From Candidatus Omnitrophota bacterium (lineage in GTDB: Bacteria; Omnitrophota; Gorgyraeia; Zapsychrales; Zapsychraceae), in the NCBI GenBank assembly GCA_029567025.1, contig JAKQLT010000042.1, forward strand, positions 1 through 17,463: 17,463 nucleotides of DNA, written 5' to 3'. The notes below the pieces were generated by a model. That model had not been told where the DNA came from, did no database searches, and saw only the letters and a program-made list of their open reading frames with translations. The position numbers and the translations under genes were made by a program. Shown in pieces: positions 13,945 to 17,463 of this stretch; the stretch's first letter is position 1; every line of letters starts with the position of its first letter.

Positions 13945-15231
13945 TTACGCAATTAGGGACGATTTTTTTATGGCTTTTGCCCCAATATCACGCCTAAAAA
14001 AACATCGGTCGAAATGAATCTTATCAACCATATTATACGCGCTTGTTATAGCGCTTTCAATATCACGGCCTAAACTTGTTACGCCTAAAACTCGTCCACC
14101 GGATGTCACAATTTTTTCATTCTCTTTTTTTGTCCCCGCATGAAAAACAACACAATCTTTTTCTTTTTCACATTCTTCTAATCCAGTTATTTCTTTTCCG
14201 GTTTCATACGTTCCAGGATAACCGCCAGATGTCATCACCACGCACACACATGATTTTTTTTCCCAAATAAGCTCCATATCATTAAGTTGTCCTTCGCAAG
14301 CCGCGTTCATAAGCTCCACAATATCATTCTTTAATCTCGGCAAAATGGCCTGGGTTTCAGGATCTCCAAAACGCACATTAAATTCTAAAACTTTAGGGCC
14401 AGAGGATGTCACCATAATGCCCGCGTATAAAATCCCTTTAAATAAAGATCCTTCTTTTTTCATCCCTACAATCGTGGGCTCAATGACTTTTTTTTCAACC
14501 TCATCCATTAATTTTATCGTCGCGATAGGCGCGGGCGAATACGCGCCCATACCTCCTGTATTCGGGCCAAGATCATCGTCAAAAATACGTTTGTGGTCTT
14601 GAGACGAATCTAACACAACATAATTTTCTCCATCACTCATGGCTAAAATAGAAACTTCCTCACCGAGCAAACAATCTTCAATAACTACTTTATTTCCCGC
14701 GTCCTTAAAAATTTTTTCATTCATTATCTGGTCAATCGCTTTGTCCGCCTCCATTTTATTTTGAGCAATAACAACACCTTTACCCGCGGCTAATCCATCG
14801 GCTTTAATCACTATAGGAAAAGATGCTGTTTTAAAAAATTGCTTAGCGCTATGACTATCTTGAAATGTCTTAAAAGGTGCTGTGGGAATCCCATATTTAT
14901 ACATAAATTCTTTCGCAAAAACCTTGCTGGCCTCCAACCGCGCAGATTTCTTCGACGGCCCAAAAATCTTAAGGCCTTCCGATTCAAAAAGATCTACTAT
15001 TCCAAGCGTTAAAGGAACTTCAGGCCCCACAACCGTTAAATCAATTTTCTTCTCATGCGCAAATTTTAAAAGCCCTTCAATATCAGAATCCTTGATATCA
15101 ACACACTCGGCAATTTTAGAAATACCGCCGTTTCCTGGAGCGCAATAAACCTTTTTTACTAAAGGACTCGCTTTGATTTTCCATACTAAAGCGTGTTCTC
15201 GTCCGCCAGAGCCAACCACTAACACTTTCAT
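13945..15231 (-). CDS. purD: PurD, phosphoribosylamine-glycine ligase
   Basis: PurD joins glycine to phosphoribosylamine with ATP, giving GAR in purine synthesis. The 428-residue product has the N-terminal KVLVVGSGGREHALVWK, an ATP-grasp domain with IKADGLAAGKGVV, SQDHKRIFDDDLGPNTGGMG and EFNVRFGDPETQ, and the C-terminal rudiment-hybrid region (GRVLGV). All expected motifs and length are normal. AAGGA lies seven bases before the ATG. The start overlaps the purM stop by four bases (ATGA), and purE follows after 27 bases. Confidence 0.97.
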   Translation of the reverse strand: MKVLVVGSGGREHALVWKIKASPLVKKVYCAPGNGGISKIAECVDIKDSDIEGLLKFAHEKKIDLTVVGPEVPLTLGIVDLFESEGLKIFGPSKKSARLEASKVFAKEFMYKYGIPTAPFKTFQDSHSAKQFFKTASFPIVIKADGLAAGKGVVIAQNKMEADKAIDQIMNEKIFKDAGNKVVIEDCLLGEEVSILAMSDGENYVVLDSSQDHKRIFDDDLGPNTGGMGAYSPAPIATIKLMDEVEKKVIEPTIVGMKKEGSLFKGILYAGIMVTSSGPKVLEFNVRFGDPETQAILPRLKNDIVELMNAACEGQLNDMELIWEKKSCVCVVMTSGGYPGTYETGKEITGLEECEKEKDCVVFHAGTKKENEKIVTSGGRVLGVTSLGRDIESAITSAYNMVDKIHFDRCFFRRDIGAKAIKKSSLIA

Positions 15232-16226
15232 AAAATAATCCTTTTTGTAGGATGGGAAATGACCTCTCCAATAAAATAATGCGTTATTTTTTTCTTATTC
15301 AAATAATCACGCAGAACAGCAGCTTCTTGGGGATGAACAACGAGAACAAGACCAATTCCCATATTAAACGTGCGATACATTTCTTCATCCGCAATTCTTG
15401 CTTTTTTTTGCATTACTGTGAATATTTTTGGTTTCGGCCACGCGTTTTTATTAACATTAAAACATTTTCCCGAAGGCAAAATTTTTGTCAATTTTTCATA
15501 AAACGCACCGCCGGTAATATGCGCAATGCCTTTAATATTAAATCTTTCCACAATCGGCAAAACATCTTTAACATAAATCCGCGTCGGAGAAAGAATTTCT
15601 TTGGCGTATTTTTTCTGTTCTTTAACAGAAAAAACTTTTCTTACCAAAGAAAAGCCGTTTGAATGAAGCCCGCTTGAAGGCAAACCAATAAGTTTATCGC
15701 CTACCGAAATCTTAGAGCCATTGATAATCTTACTTTTTTCAACAATGCCGACGGTAAAACCAGCTAAATCATAGTCGTCTTTTTTATACATCCCCGGCAT
15801 TTCTGCGGTCTCACCACCTACTAAACTGCACCCGGCTTCTCGACATCCGTCGGTAATGCCTTTGATAACATCTTTTAAAACTTTAGGGTCTAATTTTCCG
15901 CAGGCGATGTAATCAAGAAAAAATAACGGCTGCGCGCCCGTGCATAAAACATCATTGACATTCATCGCAACTAAATCAATCCCGACCGTATCATGTTTGC
16001 CAATTGTTTTTGCGACTAATAGTTTTGTCCCCACGCCGTCCGTCGAAGAGACTAAAACTGGATTTTTCAATTTTTTCATATTAACCGCAAACAGACTGCC
16101 AAAAGCACCGGGAAATTTTAAAACATTCGGACTTTCCGTGCTTTTAACATAATCTTTAATACTTTTAATAAAAAAATTGGCTTTATCAATATCCACACCG
16201 CTTGTTTTATAAGTTATTTTTTTCAT
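15228..16226 (-). CDS. purM: PurM, AIR synthetase
   Basis: PurM closes the imidazole ring, turning FGAM into AIR with ATP. The 332-residue product shows DGVGTK (63-68), GIDLVAMNVND (82-92), GGETAEMPG (137-145), LPSSGLHSNGFSL and THYFIGEV near the end, all typical of the PurM/PurL ATP-binding fold. Length is close to the usual 340. GAGG lies four bases before the ATG. It follows purQ after 44 bases and overlaps purD by four. PurL, the large FGAM synthetase subunit that PurQ needs, is not in the window. Confidence 0.97.
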   Translation of the reverse strand: MKKITYKTSGVDIDKANFFIKSIKDYVKSTESPNVLKFPGAFGSLFAVNMKKLKNPVLVSSTDGVGTKLLVAKTIGKHDTVGIDLVAMNVNDVLCTGAQPLFFLDYIACGKLDPKVLKDVIKGITDGCREAGCSLVGGETAEMPGMYKKDDYDLAGFTVGIVEKSKIINGSKISVGDKLIGLPSSGLHSNGFSLVRKVFSVKEQKKYAKEILSPTRIYVKDVLPIVERFNIKGIAHITGGAFYEKLTKILPSGKCFNVNKNAWPKPKIFTVMQKKARIADEEMYRTFNMGIGLVLVVHPQEAAVLRDYLNKKKITHYFIGEVISHPTKRIIL

Positions 16227-16270
16227 GTTGCCTCGAAATATTTTTCAATATGCTATAGAAATTATTATTT

Positions 16271-17077
16271 TTATAAAAAACGTTTCTTTATATAATCAAC
16301 CCCGCTTTTAAAAATTTGAGCGCCATCACCTAAAAAACTTTTTTGATCAAAACGCGTCCAAAAAGGATGCTGATGAAAAAAGAAATGCCTCTCAGGATGC
16401 GGCATCAGCCCTAAAATACGACCTGTAGTGTCCGTAATCCCGGCGATATGATCAACAGAGCCATTAGGATTTTCTGGATAAACACATTCCCTCCCAGATT
16501 TCGCACAATACCGAAAAATAATTTGCTGATTTCTTTTTAATCGGACCAAAGTCTCCTCATCTTTAGGAATAAATTTTCCTTCAGCATGCGCTACCGGAAA
16601 ATAGACAATATCTTTAAGCCCTTCGGTCCACACACAGCGTCCGTCTTTTTTTAAATAAACCCAACGATCTTCAAATTTCGCCGAATTATTATGCGTTAAG
16701 GTTACATCTTGCAGAAAATCAGCCTTTGGATTTTCAAATGTAAATCCTGGTAAAAATCCTGATTTCACAAGAATTTGAAAACCATTACAAATGCCTATGG
16801 CAAGTTTTCCATCAGCGATAAACTGCTGAAAATCCGCGCCTAAATGCAGACGCAATTGATTCGCTAAAATACGGCCGGATGCGATATCATCGCCGTAAGT
16901 AAAACCGCCGGGTAAAACAAAAATATGATAATCCTTCAACAAAATTTCTTTTTTAAGAAGTTTATTGATATGCACATAATGACTCTCGGCTCCGCAATAT
17001 GAAAACGCTAACCCAGTTTCTTGGTCACAATTCGTTCCAGCGGTGCGTAAAATTAATGTTTTAACTTTCAAAGGCAT
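16271..17077 (-). CDS. purQ: PurQ, FGAM synthetase glutaminase subunit
   Basis: PurQ is the glutamine amidotransferase that feeds ammonia to PurL for FGAM synthesis. The 268-residue product is a class I glutaminase: TLILRTAGTNCDQE (7-20), VLPGGFTYGDDIASGR (54-69), the nucleophile Cys97 in GICNGFQ, and His226/Glu228 in MPHPERH. It is longer than the roughly 225-residue PurQ of Bacillus and resembles the 260-270-residue type, with extra sequence between the nucleophile and the His/Glu pair. AAGGA lies six bases before the ATG. It follows the LOG-family gene by nine bases. Confidence 0.95.
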   Translation of the reverse strand: MPLKVKTLILRTAGTNCDQETGLAFSYCGAESHYVHINKLLKKEILLKDYHIFVLPGGFTYGDDIASGRILANQLRLHLGADFQQFIADGKLAIGICNGFQILVKSGFLPGFTFENPKADFLQDVTLTHNNSAKFEDRWVYLKKDGRCVWTEGLKDIVYFPVAHAEGKFIPKDEETLVRLKRNQQIIFRYCAKSGRECVYPENPNGSVDHIAGITDTTGRILGLMPHPERHFFFHQHPFWTRFDQKSFLGDGAQIFKSGVDYIKKRFL

Positions 17078-17086
17078 TTAAATTCC

Positions 17087-17463
17087 TTAATCATTTTTTC
17101 TTTTACCATAAAATTGCTTGATAACCCGTAATACATCTTGCGTGGAGTCAACAATCTTAAAAATATTTAGATCTTCCGGACAAATATATTTATCTTTGTT
17201 TAACACTGTATCTTTAATCCACGCCATAAGTCCTTTCCAATATTCGCTTCCAACGAATACTACAGGAAAACTCGGAATGCGTTTAGTCTGAATAAGCGTT
17301 AAGCTTTCAAAAAGCTCATCAAACGTTCCAAATCCGCCTGGAAAAATAATAAAGGCCTTGGCGTATTTCAAGAACATTACCTTACGGCAGAAAAAATAAT
17401 GAAAATTAATGAGCTTATTAATATACGGATTTGGTTTCTGTTCAAAAGGAAGTTCAATATTAA
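17087..17463 (-). CDS. LOG-family protein (TIGR00730 type), 5' end cut by window
   Basis: The frame stays open to the window edge: before the internal Met at 17377 it reads NIELPFEQKPNPYINK and then FFCRKVMFLKYA, which is the conserved LOG-family sequence. So the gene is truncated by the window, not a 96-residue protein. The visible 124 residues include the active-site Arg region RKVMF, the PGGFGTFDE motif and the C-terminal YWKGL, all of the Rossmann-like lysine decarboxylase-like fold. Characterised LOG proteins are nucleoside 5'-monophosphate phosphoribohydrolases (cytokinin-activating in plants), releasing a base and ribose 5-phosphate. The bacterial substrate here is unknown. It is the first visible gene of the purine block. 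Confidence 0.92.
   Translation of the reverse strand, partial: NIELPFEQKPNPYINKLINFHYFFCRKVMFLKYAKAFIIFPGGFGTFDELFESLTLIQTKRIPSFPVVFVGSEYWKGLMAWIKDTVLNKDKYICPEDLNIFKIVDSTQDVLRVIKQFYGKRKND

Noticed and set aside
15252..15662. 136-residue plus-strand ORF
   Set aside because: It lies fully antisense to purM, with no ribosome-binding site or recognisable domain.
17087..17377. A short 96-residue LOG protein starting at the internal Met
   Set aside because: The reading frame stays open upstream to the edge with conserved LOG sequence, so the Met is internal and the gene is only cut by the window.

Overview
The window is a gene-dense stretch of bacterial chromosome in which every supportable gene lies on the minus strand, so transcription runs from high to low coordinates. 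I assign 20 protein genes, one of them cut by the right edge. Gaps are mostly under 30 bases and several neighbours overlap. The only gap over 45 bases is the 142-base hrcA leader (1387-1528), and no stretch over 300 bases lacks a gene. I see no tRNA, rRNA, CRISPR array, insertion sequence or riboswitch. The moderate-to-low GC content, strong Shine-Dalgarno sites, HrcA/CIRCE heat-shock control, a secreted TPR-SPOR protein typical of diderms, and a Sua5-phosphatase fusion beside rpiB and glyA suggest an uncultured diderm bacterium. Omnitrophota or a related PVC-type lineage is my best guess, but taxonomy is an inference.

In transcription order: (1) 17463-13432 holds a LOG-family protein (partial) followed by the purine genes purQ, purM, purD and purE. 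(2) 13435-9750 holds a threonylcarbamoyl-AMP synthase/low-molecular-weight phosphatase fusion, rpiB, glyA, nrdR and a bifunctional-nuclease (DUF151) protein. The Sua5-phosphatase-rpiB-glyA order echoes ywlC-ywlE-ywlF-glyA of Bacillus subtilis. GlyA supplies one-carbon units to the purine pathway, and ribose 5-phosphate is its sugar precursor. (3) 9731-3145 holds a CCA-adding-type tRNA nucleotidyltransferase, a cytoplasmic trypsin-like protease of more AT-rich make-up, a macro-NUDIX fusion, a PPC/DUF296 protein, a TPR-SPOR protein, miaA and hflX. (4) 3141-1529 holds a secreted MORN-variant repeat protein and an unrecognised membrane-anchored protein. (5) 1502-1 is the heat-shock operon: a consensus sigma-70-type promoter, a CIRCE operator over the start site, hrcA, grpE, then a hairpin and a ribosome-binding site for a gene beyond the left edge, very probably dnaK.

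Most of the window is housekeeping. The less ordinary parts are an HrcA that appears to lack its inserted dimerisation domain, a GrpE ending in eight Asn codons made by an ATT microsatellite, a one-chain macro plus ADP-ribose-pyrophosphatase-like enzyme in a translationally coupled cassette, a signal-less serine protease set into this operon, and a PurE with an atypical active-site loop. No finding amounts to a clearly new defence or mobile system.
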